Source: CAVVEC01 sp963747105
GTDB taxonomy: Bacteria; Acidobacteriota; Terriglobia; Terriglobales; Acidobacteriaceae
Assembly: GCA_963747105.1 (NCBI GenBank)
Contig: CAVVEC010000006.1
Span: 186,001 to 250,000, forward strand
Direction of reading: 5' to 3'
Length of the DNA stretch: 64,000 nt
Part shown: positions 1 to 9,663 of the stretch, one piece after another
Numbering within the stretch: the first letter of the stretch is position 1
How the letters are laid out: every line of letters begins with the position of its first letter
Program-made: the position numbers and the translations under genes
The notes under the pieces: generated by a model
What the model was told of the DNA's origin: nothing
Database searches by the model: none
What the model saw: the letters and a program-made list of their open reading frames with translations, nothing else

Positions 1-958
1 TGTGGCCTTCGGCTTCTAGCTCGCCCAGGATCTCCCCGGCAAACTGGTAGTCGCCGGTTTCGAGCGCCTTGGTCGCGCGTTCCAAGCGAGGCCGGGTGCG
101 GACGGGATCGAAGAATTCAATCGGCTCATTGCGCAAGGCCTTGTTGAGCGCGTCGCTGAACTCGCGCGCGCTGGAAAAACGGTGCCAGGGCTGCTTGGCC
201 ATGCCCTTGTGCACAACCCGGCCGATGGATCTGACTGACTGCCGGGTTGATCTCCGAAGCGGGAGGAGGGATCTGCTGCCGGATGGCCTCGACAATCTCG
301 TCGGCGCGGGCGCGCTGGAAACGGCTGGCGTCCCGTGAGCGCCTCGTAGCAGACGACGCTCAACGAGAAAATGTCGGACAGCGGAGACAGCGGCTTCATC
401 TCCACCTGCTCCGGAGACATATACAGCAGCGTGCCCTTTTGCGCCACGGGTGGAATGCGTGTCGGTCATGTGCGCGACGCCGAAATCGATGATCTTCACC
501 GAGTCGTCTTCCATCACGAAGATGTTGCTGGGCTTCAGATCGCGGTGCACCAGGCCGCGCTCGTGCGCCGCCTGCAGGCCGCGGCAGGTCTGGGAAATGA
601 TTTCAATCGTGCGTTCCACGGTCAGGCGATGGCTGGCTTGGCGAATAAAAGTCTCCAAGGTCGTGCCAGGCAGAAGCGGCATGACGAAGTAAGGCTTCTT
701 CTTGCCGTCTTCTTCGAACTCGCCAATATCGAAAATCTCAACGATGTTGGGATGGCTCATGGAGGCGAGCACATCGCATTCCTTGTAGAACAACTGCAGG
801 GAGGCCGGGTCGGGAATATCGAGGATCGTCTTAACCGCTACTTCGCGACGAATAACGGTGTCGTAGGCCTGGTAAACCAGGCCCATGCCGCCGTGGCCCA
901 GGACCTGCCGGACCTCGTAGCGGCCAGCCAATTTTCGCGGTACAACCGGACTCTCCAT
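1..958 (-). CDS. Serine/threonine protein kinase, 3' end outside window, frameshifted
   Basis: Eukaryotic-type (Hanks) kinase that phosphorylates Ser/Thr on partner proteins. From the ATG at 958 the protein shows a glycine-rich loop (GHGGMGLVYQ), the ATP-binding Lys in AVKTI, the catalytic HRDLKPSN, the metal-binding DFG and the activation-segment motif GTLLYMSPEQ. The sequence downstream (IFSLSVVCYEALTG) is also typical of bacterial kinases. The gene runs off the left edge, so any C-terminal sensor or repeat domain is unseen. Reading frame is lost near 436, 323 and 230, and removing one base at each site restores a continuous kinase. I read these as sequence errors, not decay. Substrate unknown. 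Confidence 0.85.
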   Translation of the reverse strand, partial: MESPVVPRKLAGRYEVRQVLGHGGMGLVYQAYDTVIRREVAVKTILDIPDPASLQLFYKECDVLASMSHPNIVEIFDIGEFEEDGKKKPYFVMPLLPGTTLETFIRQASHRLTVERTIEIISQTCRGLQAAHERGLVHRDLKPSNIFVMEDDSVKIIDFGVAHMTDTHSTRGAKGHAAVYVSGAGGDEAAVSAVRHFLVERRLLRGAHGTPAVSSAPAPTRLSRPSGSRSLLPLRRSTRQSVRSIGRVVHKGMAKQPWHRFSSAREFSDALNKALRNEPIEFFDPVRTRPRLERATKALETGDYQFAGEILGELEAEGH

Positions 959-1127
959 CGGGGTTCCCACCTCTGGGAGCCTAGAATATTAACGGTTTTG
1001 GCACAAAAAGACAGCCCTGTCGGTCGTGGCTCAGTTTGATTGTCGTCCCGAGCAAGTGTTCTTCGCCAGCGAGGGGTCTGGGCGAGCAGGCCCGGCGGCA
1101 CACTGGCAGCTTAAGATTGCGGCAAAT

Positions 1128-1883
1128 TCAACCCGCACTCCGAGACATGAAGGAATAGGGAGGCCGGGGACCCGTACATTCAATCTTTCGCGTCCCTTTC
1201 CACTCATTGGAAAAGCGTTTCAACAGGGTTTCCAATTTCTTCCGGTGGACGCGTTTGAGCAACAAGCAAGTCTGGTACAGCAGATCACGCCTGCCTCCGC
1301 TGATGTCCCCTTCCGTGGTGGCAACGGAAAGCTTTGCCAGCGCATTTGCTAGTCGGGCGATTTCTCCGCCCGCTGCTTCCGGCTTGCGCGTCCGCAGCCA
1401 CACCGATTTCGCTTGCGGATACTCCTTAGAGCCGCGAGAGCGGGATATCTCGCCCTGCTGCACGCGAAGAGCGAAAACCCTTACGACCCACTCCTCATTT
1501 CCCTTGATGCGTTTCAGGTCGGACTGTAGAAGAGGTTTCCCCTTCTCGACGTTGGCTCGTAACGCTGACTCGTCGAGAAACACCGTGCCGAATCGAGCGG
1601 GCACAACATCATTCACCTCGGCGATCGCTGCAACGGCGCTGCGATGGCGGGTGCTCATGGCAGCTAACCAATCCAGGTTCTCCATGTTCCGGAAGAGATT
1701 GTCGGCGAACTCGGATTGCGGCACTTCGCTGACCCAGCAGACCAGCCCCGCGCAACGGACGGTTGCGATCGTCGCCTCGCCATCAACGCCGCTGATCTTG
1801 CGGGTAGGGGCTATGGACGTTTTGGTCACGCCGTACAGGTAAAGCACCGGCGCATCTTGGACCGTTTTCATGGCTGGCGCCAC
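1128..1883 (-). CDS. GvpL/GvpF-family gas vesicle protein homologue (orphan)
   Basis: 251 residues in one intact frame (start 1883, or the Met-Lys-Thr start at 1871). The N-terminal LYLYGVT strand, the central VPARFGTVF motif and the C-terminal TGPRPPYSF are hallmarks of the GvpF/GvpL family, whose members are structural or assembly proteins of gas vesicles. No GvpA shell protein, GvpN ATPase or other gvp gene is visible within the window, so a role in buoyancy is doubtful. The stretch of about 35 residues with many Arg/Lys near the middle is less typical. It is divergent from nothing nearby and follows the kinase start by 170 bases on the same strand. Family call is firm, function is not. 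Confidence 0.75.
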   Translation of the reverse strand: MAPAMKTVQDAPVLYLYGVTKTSIAPTRKISGVDGEATIATVRCAGLVCWVSEVPQSEFADNLFRNMENLDWLAAMSTRHRSAVAAIAEVNDVVPARFGTVFLDESALRANVEKGKPLLQSDLKRIKGNEEWVVRVFALRVQQGEISRSRGSKEYPQAKSVWLRTRKPEAAGGEIARLANALAKLSVATTEGDISGGRRDLLYQTCLLLKRVHRKKLETLLKRFSNEWKGTRKIECTGPRPPYSFMSRSAG

Positions 1884-2009
1884 ATTTGAGGTTGAAAGAG
1901 CAGAATTTCTACGCTGATTCGCTGAACGAGAGCCAGTTTACGGCCTGCCGCCAGAGTTTTCAACAATCGCTCCGCTGAGGCGGCCTCAACCCTCGAAGAC
2001 CGAAAAACC

Positions 2010-2897
2010 CTAGCGTTTTGCGCGTTGGGGACGGCGAAACACCGCGGGCACCAGTTCCGGTCTTGCCGGCGTGATCTGGATCAGCGATCGATTCCCCACC
2101 CGAATGAAAGTCAGTTCGCGCGCGGCCAGCAGAGCATTGACTGCTTCTTTCACCCGCGAGCGCGGAACGAAATTGCCGAAAAATGCTTCCAGTTCCTGCT
2201 GATCGGCTGCGATCACACAGTCCAGATACTTGGAAAGCAGCGCGGTCAGCGCTTCCGCGACCGAAAGACCAATGCCTTCGCGCACCGCATCCGGTGACCA
2301 GCGGTACAGAACGTCCCAGAATGCCCCTTCCGCCGGGTTGTAGTCCACACGAGTGATGCGCAGCCTGGACCAGAGCTCACCCAGCGCGTGGTCGAGGGCA
2401 GGATAGGACACGCTGCCGCCGAGTTTTTCCTGCATCTTTTGTTTGGAGATGGGGCCCTCGCGGCGGATCAGTTCAAACGCGTCGCAGGCCAATTGCGTAT
2501 ATTCCGAATGCGGCTTGGGCCGGGGTGCCTGCTTGGGATTGCGCTCTCCCACCAACGCGTAAAAGTACGGAAAGATGGAACCGGCAATCAGGAAGGCGTT
2601 GTTCTCGTCAAACCGATTCGCTTCGTAAGCAGAGCGGTCGCGCAGCAGGCGAACCATAAGATCGGCTGCCTCTTGCGCCCGAGGGTCGGCGAACGCGTGC
2701 TGCCATGTAGGCAGGCGTTCGTCAGAACCCGCCCAGGCTCCCATGAAGGTTGGCACGATGACCTGCTGCCGCATGGGATATAACAGGCAGAATCCGACCG
2801 ATTCGATGAACGCACGGGCGTCGTCGAGCGTGCGGACGGCATGTCCGTCGAGGTGCCATTTTTCACGCCGGAGCTGATCAAGTTCCTGGTCGGTCAT
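2010..2897 (-). CDS. AlkZ/YcaQ-related winged-helix protein
   Basis: 295 residues, intact. The middle and C-terminal half (phrases such as LGELWSRLRITRVDY, VLYRWSPDAVREG and LLSKYLDCVIAA) resembles proteins labelled AlkZ-related. AlkZ/YcaQ are winged-helix DNA glycosylases acting on alkylated or crosslinked bases. I cannot confirm the catalytic glutamines of true AlkZ, so enzymatic activity is uncertain. It lies 90 bases downstream of mutL on the same strand, which fits a DNA-repair theme but could be chance. Basic C-terminus (RRPQRAKR). Confidence 0.5.
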   Translation of the reverse strand: MTDQELDQLRREKWHLDGHAVRTLDDARAFIESVGFCLLYPMRQQVIVPTFMGAWAGSDERLPTWQHAFADPRAQEAADLMVRLLRDRSAYEANRFDENNAFLIAGSIFPYFYALVGERNPKQAPRPKPHSEYTQLACDAFELIRREGPISKQKMQEKLGGSVSYPALDHALGELWSRLRITRVDYNPAEGAFWDVLYRWSPDAVREGIGLSVAEALTALLSKYLDCVIAADQQELEAFFGNFVPRSRVKEAVNALLAARELTFIRVGNRSLIQITPARPELVPAVFRRPQRAKR

Positions 2898-2988
2898 ACG
2901 AGCGATTAGCAGTCAGCACTCAGTCATGCCGGGCGAATCCGCACTGGTGGCTGAATGCTAAAGCTGATTGCTGACTGACTGCTTTTTC

Positions 2989-4955
2989 TCAAATCCTTTT
3001 GAACGCTTTCTGAATATCCTTCATCGAGTATCGCAGAACCACCGGCCGTCCATGCGGGCAAGACATGGGGCACTCGGTTTTCGACAGCTCTGCCAGCAGC
3101 CACTCCATTTTCTTTTGTTCCAGCGGCATGTTGACCTTGATGGCGGCGTGGCAGGCAATGGAAGCGGCGATGCGCGTCCGCACTTTCTCCATATTCAGGG
3201 TTTGCTCTTCGCGCGAAAGCTGGTCGAGCAGTTCGTGCAGCATGTGCTCAACTTGCGCCGCCTCCACTCCGGCCGGCGCGACTTTGATCGCGACACTTCG
3301 AGTTCCGAATGGTTCGGCTTCAAAACCGTTCTTGTTCAGCTCTTCCGAAATCTCGACAAACACTGCCTGTTGCGCCGGAGTCAGCTCAAGAACCAGCGGC
3401 ATGAGCAACCGCTGGCTTTCCACTTTTTGTGTCGAGCGCTGCTTGAGGACTCTCTCAAACAGAACACGTTCGTGGGCCACGTGCTGGTCCACGATCCACA
3501 GGCCCTCGTGATTCACGGCCAGAATGAACGATTCGCGAATCTGTCCCAGCGGCTTGAGCGAAGCCAGCGACGGCGCGAGATTACTGGGCGCCTCCGGTTC
3601 CGCGGGAATCGGGGGCGTGCAGCCGTCATCCGGAACGAATGGCGCCGGTACCGGCGCCAGCGCAACGGCTGCGTTGGCTTCCACCGTGATCATTTCATTG
3701 CCGAACCGGAGCCGCTCTGTGGCGGGCGGGGGAATCGGTGGCTGCAGCATGAAGGCTGGCGGCGTGGCCGGGCCATACAGAGCACGCCAGGCGGCGATGT
3801 CCACGGCGCAGCGCGCGCCCCTGGCGTGAGCGAAGGGCTCGCGGTTGGGTGGGCGGCGATCTCCGTAGTGAATTGTGGAACGGGGCGTGCTTTCATCAGC
3901 GCCGCCCGCACCGAATCCCGCACAAAGTCATGCATAACCGTCTGCTGGCGGAAGCGCACCTCGGTTTTCGAGGGATGCACGTTCACATCCACTTCACCGC
4001 TGGGCAGCTCGAGAAACAGCAGCACCACTGGAAAAACTGTAGGCGGCAGGATATTGCGATACGCTTCGGTGAGCGCGTGCTGAATGAGCCGGTCGCGGAT
4101 CAGCCGCCCATTCACGAACACGTAGATCGAATTGCGGTTGAGTTTCTGAATCTCAGGTTTGGAGACAAAGCCATGCGCGCGCATTTCACCGGGCTCCGTG
4201 GGGCCCTGCTCTTCGTCTTGTTCCTCCCGTCTCCACGGTGGCGGCTGAGGCAGGCCAATGCGGTCTAAGGGCTGCGTCGCGGCTACGGAAATAAGTTGGT
4301 CGAGAGTCTCTCTGCCGAACACCTGGTAGACGCGTTCGCTATATCCGGCGACCGGCGGCGCTATCAGCATCGCGTTGGTCGCCGAATGCAGCTCGAAATG
4401 CTTGTCCGGATGCGCCAGAGCATAATGTGTAACGAGCGATGCAATGTGTGAAAGCTCGGTGGACTCCGCCTTCAGAAATTTCTTCCGCGCGGGTGTGTTG
4501 AAAAAAAGATCGCGAACCGTGATCGACGTCCCCACCGGCAGACCGGCTTCCTCCACCTTAAAGATCTTGCCACCGTTGATTTCGAGCACGGTTCCGGATT
4601 CCTGGTCTGAAGCGCGGGTTTCCAATCGCAAACGTGAGACCGATGCAATCGAAGGCAGAGCTTCGCCGCGAAATCCCAGAGTTACGACACTCAACAGATC
4701 TTCTGCATTCTTGATCTTCGAAGTGGCATGACGCTCGAAAGCGAGCAGGGCATCGTCGCGAACCATACCGCATCCGTTGTCCGTGATCTGGATGAGTTTC
4801 TTGCCGCCCGCCTCAACCTGGATTTTGATGCGAGTAGAACCGGCATCGAGGGAATTCTCCAGCAGTTCCTTGACGACTGACGCAGGGCGTTCTACCACCT
4901 CACCGGCAGCGATCTTGTTGGCAACAGCCTCGGAGAGAACGTGAATCTTGCCCAT
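2989..4955 (-). CDS. mutL: DNA mismatch repair protein MutL, one frameshift
   Basis: MutL links MutS mismatch recognition to strand removal. The N-terminal GHKL ATPase is clear: KIAAGEVVERPASVVKELLENSLDAG, the DNGCGM motif and the ERHATSKI and GFRGEALPSI motifs. The C-terminal dimerisation domain carries DQHVAHERVLFE, a variant of the DQHA(X)2E(X)4E endonuclease motif, plus ASIACHAAI and CPHGRP. It is therefore the nicking type of MutL found in bacteria lacking MutH. Frame is lost once between about 3700 and 3840, in the linker between the two domains, and both halves are otherwise complete. Start at 4955 gives the usual MGKIHVLSE N-terminus. mutS is not in the window. Confidence 0.93.
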
Positions 4956-5087
4956 GGTCAGTTACTAGTGGCTAATGGTCAGTTTGGCAGATGAGAGAGG
5001 AAAAGCAAAGCGGAGCTGAGTCCGGATCGCCCGGAACCGACGAACAAAGCGGTGCAGATTTGGGAATCTGAACAGTTAAGCAGACGC

Positions 5088-5158
5088 TTTTGGGTGGCGC
5101 AGCGGTTCACCGCTGCGATACGGTGCTGGCATAAGGAGCGGCTTCAGCCGCTGAGGTA
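5088..5158 (+). repeat. REP-like palindromic unit upstream of RAYT gene
   Basis: Begins TTTTGGGTGGCGCAG and contains two adjacent short hairpins: stems GCAGCGGT/ACCGCTGC and AGCGGCT/AGCCGCT. The same layout recurs at 5722-5791 and 28896-28971. The first 23 bases are repeated in inverted orientation at 5651-5674, so the transposase gene is bracketed. Confidence 0.8.
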
Positions 5159-5161
5159 CAT

Positions 5162-5641
5162 ATGGCAGCCCCTCATAGAGGTAACACAGGGTATAGCACC
5201 TACTTCATCACTGCGTCTAGCTTCCAGAAGAGCAGCCTTTTTCAATCCGACAGGATGGCACGATTGTTGGTCGAGGTGCTGCTTCACTATCGCGAACAGA
5301 AGAAATATCTACTTCATGAGTTTGTGTTGATGCCCAACCACTTTCATCTGCTGATCACGCCAACTTTGAGCTTGGAAAGAGCTCTGCAGTTCATCAAAGG
5401 TGGCTTCTCTTATCGGGCGAAGAAGGAGCTAGGGTTTGGTGGCGAGATCTGGGAGAAGAGCTTTTATGATCACCGGATTAGGAACTTGGTGGAGTATGAA
5501 AGGTGCCGGAACTACATCCATCAGAATCCAGTGAAGCGAGGGCTGTCGGAGTCAGCCGACAGCTACCCCTACAGTTCCGCATCCGGGTTTGCGCTGGATG
5601 AAGTCCCGCGGCGGCTGAAGCCGGTCAATTTGATAGCCTGA
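5162..5641 (+). CDS. REP-associated tyrosine transposase (RAYT, Y1/HUH family)
   Basis: 159 residues, intact. RAYTs are single-strand DNA nucleases/transposases related to IS200/IS605 that process REP hairpins with an HUH motif and one catalytic tyrosine. Here the HUH motif is MPNHFHLLITP (about residues 57-67). The catalytic region near YIHQNPVKRGL and the tail YPYSSASGF are typical of the family. The ATG at 5162 lies directly after a REP-like unit, and an inverted copy of the unit start follows the stop codon by 10 bases. Two more units lie at 5722-5791 and 28896-28971. RAYTs are usually domesticated single-copy genes; no target-site duplication is seen. Confidence 0.9.
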   Translation: MAAPHRGNTGYSTYFITASSFQKSSLFQSDRMARLLVEVLLHYREQKKYLLHEFVLMPNHFHLLITPTLSLERALQFIKGGFSYRAKKELGFGGEIWEKSFYDHRIRNLVEYERCRNYIHQNPVKRGLSESADSYPYSSASGFALDEVPRRLKPVNLIA

Positions 5642-5650
5642 GCCGCAGCT

Positions 5651-5674
5651 GTGAACCGCTGCGCCACCCCAAAA
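5651..5674 (-). repeat. Inverted copy of REP start, downstream of RAYT
   Basis: On the minus strand it reads like 5088-5110 with one extra G. Together the two copies form an inverted repeat about 540 bases apart that encloses the RAYT gene. Confidence 0.75.
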
Positions 5675-5721
5675 CTTCTAGTGCTAACGGAAATCGTTGC
5701 AGATCACTTTTTGTGTGTTGA

Positions 5722-5791
5722 TTTTGGGTGGCGCAGACCCTCAGGCCTGCGATTAAACCCTTTATGAGACGGGCTTCGGCCTCTGAGGTGC
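5722..5791 (+). repeat. REP-like palindromic unit
   Basis: Second direct unit starting TTTTGGGTGGCGCAG, followed by a diverged first stem (CAG...CTG), then GGGCTTCGGCC and CTGAGGTG as in the 5088 copy. It lies between the RAYT gene and aspS. Confidence 0.7.
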
Positions 5792-5832
5792 TACTAAGGC
5801 GTTTCTCAATCGCTCCTTTGGCCCGCTCGGAA

Positions 5833-8043
5833 TCAGACTAGCGGTTCATACTTGCCGAGATAACCGTCAATTACGATATTCGCCCCTTCACCCGGCTCCA
5901 GCACGATTGTGGCTCCATCACGTTTAACGTCCAGCTCAATGCGCCCTTCGTCATCACGATTGAAGTCATCCCATAGCGGCGAGAACACGGAGCTCGGCAA
6001 TACAAAATCCATCACTGTGCCGGCCTCGGTTTGGCAAAGCAAAACGATGACGTCGTACTGGCTCTCGGGAAGGCTGAGAGCCCAGCCGCCGTTTATCTCG
6101 CGCGCGAACGGTATTCCTACGCGGCCGTTCGACATCTGATACACGCGCCGATGTTTCTTCGTGAGCCTGATTTCAGGCGGAAGCTTGCTCAACCATGCCT
6201 CTCGCATAAAGATCCCGAGATCCTCCACATGAATGTGAAGATCCTTCAACTGAGATCGTCCCACCGGTGTTGGTGCATCCACCATCAGGTCCACGGCGCG
6301 TGCCGTCTTAGGAAACGGGATCACCTCCCGCAGGCTTTCGGCACCGGCGAGAATCATTACAATTCGATCCAGACCCAGCGCAATGCCACCGTGCGGAGGT
6401 GTGCCATACTCCAGCGCTTCAAGGAAAAAGCCGAAACGGGCACGAGCTTCGTCCTCGGTCATGCCGAGCGCGTGAAAGATTTTGCTTTGAATGTCCTGGC
6501 GGTGAATACGAATGGAGCCTGACCCAGTTCAGTGCCGTTGAGCACCACGTCATAGGCGAGCGCGCGCACAGCCGCCGGATCAGATTCCAGCTTCTCCATG
6601 TCATGCTCATGCGGCGACGTGAAAGGATGATGCGCTGCGGCCCAGCGCTGGCCTTCTTCGTCGTACTCAAACATAGGAAAGTCAGTGACCCAAAGAAAGC
6701 GATAGTCCCTTGTCGGATCGCCCGTCTTCTTGAACAAGCCATGCCGGTCCGTATACTTCTGCGCCAACGCGATGCGCAGCAGGCCAGCGGAAGTGTAGAC
6801 AGCATGATCGTGTTGCTTGACCTCGGGCTTCACTCCGCCCTCGGATTTGTGCTCTCCCGGCTTGCCGTCGCCGGCCACAATCACAAGCAAATCGTCGGCT
6901 TCTGCGCCCGTCTTTTGACGAATCTTCGCCGCAGCCTCCGGGAAGTTTTTCTCCAGGCGCTTGAAATCTCCAAACAACTTTGGCGCCGCCCTTCGCGGTG
7001 AGAAGGGGCTTGATTTCGTCGCGCTCTTTTCGTGACAGTTCCCCGACCTTCGGGATGCGAATGGCCACCACAGGCAGCTTCGGACTCACCGCCAGGGTCG
7101 CGAGGTTTTCCGCGGCAAACACCTCCCGCACGTCGGTCATCGCGGGCAGGCGCATGTCGGGCTTATCGCTGCCGTAGAGCCGGATGGCCTCGTCGTAGCT
7201 CATGCGCGGGAAGGGCGTCCTGATTTCATACCCTGCGGCCTTGAATGCGGCGGTCAGAAATCCCTCCACCACGTCCCACACGCGCTCGGGCTGCGGATAG
7301 GACATTTCCAAATCAAGTTGTGTGAACTCAGGTTGGCGGTCGGCGCGCAAGTCTTCATCGCGAAAGCAGCGCACGATCTGAAAGTACTTATCAAAGCCCG
7401 AAATCATGAGAATCTGCTTAAACAGTTGCGGTGATTGGGGCAGAGCGTAGAAAGACCCCGGCTGCACCCGGCTGGGCACCAGATAATCCCGCGCTCCCTC
7501 GGGAGTGGAGCGCGTCATAAACGGAGTTTCGATTTCGAAAAATCCCTGCGCGGAAAGATAATCGCGAATTGCCAGAGCGACCTTGTGCCGCAGTTCGATG
7601 TTTTGCTGCATGGCGTCGCGGCGCAGATCAATGTAGCGGTACTTCAGGCGCATTTCCTCGTTGGGCAGAATCGTGTCGCCGGGCAGAAACGGCGGCTGTT
7701 TCGACTCGTTGAGGAGGCGCAGTTCCTCGGCGATCAGTCTCAATCTCGCCGGTGGCGATATTCTTGTTGACCGTGTCCGGGACGCGCTGTTTCACCTTTC
7801 CGATCACTGCGATCACATATTCGTTGCGCAGTTGACTGGCCTTTTCGTGAATCGCCGGATCACGTTCTTTGTTGAAGACCACCTGGGTCATGCCGAGCGG
7901 TCGCGGACATCAATGAAAATCAGGTTGCCGAGGTCGCGGCGGCGGTTCACCCAGCCCATGAGCACGGCCTTCTGCCCAGCATCGGAGCCGCGCAGAACGC
8001 CGCACATGTGAGTCCGTCGTAGGTCGCCTAGAAAGTCGAGCAA
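5833..8043 (-). CDS. aspS: Aspartyl-tRNA synthetase, frameshifted
   Basis: Charges tRNA-Asp (or Asp/Asn in the non-discriminating form). The N-terminal OB fold reads RRTHMCGVLRGSDAG then GWVNRRRDLGNLIFIDVRDRS. The class II core has YRYIDLRR, GARDYLVPSR, SPQLFKQILM, RCFRDEDLRADRQPEFTQLD and the GAD insert. Motif 3 is GIALGLDRIVM near the C-terminus, followed by the typical IPFPKT. Breaks occur near 7890, 7740, 6980 and 6530. For example, deleting one A at about 7735 restores GEIELIAEELRLLN, and deleting one G at about 6980 restores AKLFGDFKRL. Start uncertain: TTG at 8043 behind GGAAGG, or further upstream. It follows hisS on the same strand. Confidence 0.92.
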
Positions 8044-8093
8044 TATCCTTCCGTGGAACGATGTGTGAAAGGAATTATAAATGCTGGGGAGAT

Positions 8094-9438
8094 TCAAGTT
8101 CGTAATGGGGACATGAACCCCGGCGTGACTTCCCATTTAAGGAGCAGTACGGCTTTGACAGGATTTTCGCCCGCCAGTTCCGCGCGCGGCACCGACACCT
8201 GCTCGCCGCTGGCCAGATTCTTCAGCGCGAAGGCGCCGGCCTTCACTTCATTTTCGCCCACGATCAGGGATGAAGCGCGCGCCCGACTTGGTGGCGGTCT
8301 CAAACGATTTCTTCAGGCGGAAGCTCTCGTCGCCCAGGTCGACGATGATGTCGTGATGGCGCAGTTCGCGCGCCAGGCGGGCGGCTTCGCGATTCATGCC
8401 CGCGCCGAGCGGAGCGATGTAAACATCCGGCTTGTGCTGGACAACTCTTCCGCGGATTCTTGCTCAGCGCCAGCACCAGGCGGTCTTCGCCGATGGCGAA
8501 GCCGATGCCGGGCGCCTTGGGGCCGCCGAGCGATTCGGAAAGCCCGTCGTAGCGGCCTCCGCCGAGGATCGCGTTCTGCGCGCCCAGTGCGCCATGGGTG
8601 AACTCAAAGGCGGTGCGGGTGTAGTAGTCGAGGCCGCGGACCAGGCGGTCGTTGATGTGAAACTCGACGCCGACTGCTTTCAGAATTTCCTGCACCTGCT
8701 CGAAATGCTTGCGGCAAGGTTCGTCGAGAGAATTGGCTGATGCGCGGCAGCGTCTCGATGATGGGCTGGTCTTCGGGAACTTTGCAGTCGAACACGCGCA
8801 GCGGGATTGGTGACGGCGCGGCGCTGGCAGTCGGCGCACATCTTCGCCGCTACGGGCTCCAGCGCTTTGCGCAGGGCTTCGTTGTAGCCGGCGCGGTCGT
8901 TGGCGCAGCCGACGGAGTTCAATTCCAGAGTCCAATCCTTGATGCCGAGGCGGTCGAGCAACGTGGCCAGCAGCTCCAAAATTTCAGCATCGCGCGCGGG
9001 CGACTCGCTGCCTGCGCTGGCGGGGCCGATGACCTCGGCGCCGATCTGGTAGAACTGGCGGTAGCGTCCTTTCTGCGGACGCTCGCGGCGGAACTGCGGC
9101 CCGATGTAGATAGAGCTTGTTCAGCCCGCGCGGTCCCAGAGTTTGTGCTCGATGTAGGCGCGGACGACGCCGGCGGTGTTTTCGGGGCGCAGGGTGAGGG
9201 ATTGGCCTTTCTCGCTCTCGGCACGGCTACGATCTTCCCACGTGTACATTTCCTTCGAGACGATATCCGTCTCTTCGCCCACGCTGCGGGCGAAGAGCTG
9301 CGTCTCCTCGAAAATCGGCGTGCGGATTTCGTGGAAGTTGTAGGCGCGGAAAACGTCGCGCACGGCGGCCTCGACGAAGTTCCACAGCGCCGTTTCCGGC
9401 GGGAGCAGATCGCGCGTTCCTCGGACGGCTTTGATCAT
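8094..9438 (-). CDS. hisS: Histidyl-tRNA synthetase, frameshifted
   Basis: Charges tRNA-His. From ATG 9438 the protein reads MIKAVRGTRDLLPPE, the normal HisRS N-terminus. Class II motif 2 (LTLRPENTAGVVRAYIEHKL) follows, then ELLATLLDRLGI, the histidine-specific RGLDYYTRTAFEF, GGGRYDGL and motif 3 (GIGFAIGEDRLVLAL). The final part is the anticodon-binding domain ending at 8094. At least five frame breaks (near 9115, 8980, 8790, 8720 and 8450, with another near 8300) scatter it over all three minus-strand frames, although every expected motif is present in order. As hisS is essential, sequence error is the likely cause. aspS follows directly, a common pairing. Confidence 0.9.
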
Positions 9439-9470
9439 GCGCTTCTGGCTTTGGCTACTGCTTAAAACCT

Positions 9471-9530
9471 GTCATCCTGAGCGAAGCATCGTGATTCGCA
9501 AAGCGAAGCGGCTGCGCAGTCGAAGGATCC
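9471..9530 (+). repeat. REP-like element (GTCATCCTGAG ... GAAGGATC type), copy 1
   Basis: Conserved left end GTCATCCTGAGCG, variable internal palindrome (TTCGCAAAGCGAA) and conserved right end CAGTCGAAGGATCC. It forms a head-to-head pair with the inverted copy at 9601-9661, between hisS and the carbonic anhydrase gene. Confidence 0.75.
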
Positions 9531-9600
9531 CTACTCCTTCCCAATGCTGTCTGAGGGTGAGGATCACCTTGTAACGCCGGCGGCATCGGTATATGCTCAG

Positions 9601-9661
9601 GGATCCTTCGACTCCGTTTGATCTTCGCGTACCGCGAAGATCAGATTCCGCTCAGGATGAC
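9601..9661 (-). repeat. REP-like element, copy 2 (inverted partner)
   Basis: On the minus strand it starts GTCATCCTGAGCGGAATC, holds a different internal palindrome (GATCTTCGCG/CGCGAAGATC) and ends GTCGAAGGATCC. It abuts the stop codon of the carbonic anhydrase gene. Confidence 0.75.
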
Positions 9662-9663
9662 AG

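Noticed and set aside
2968..4083. 371-residue plus-strand frame opposite mutL
   Set aside because: Antisense to the MutL C-terminal domain, with no recognisable domain or ribosome site.
5833..9438. aspS and hisS as true pseudogenes
   Set aside because: Both are essential and usually single copy. All motifs occur in order and single-base changes restore the frame, so sequence error is far more likely.
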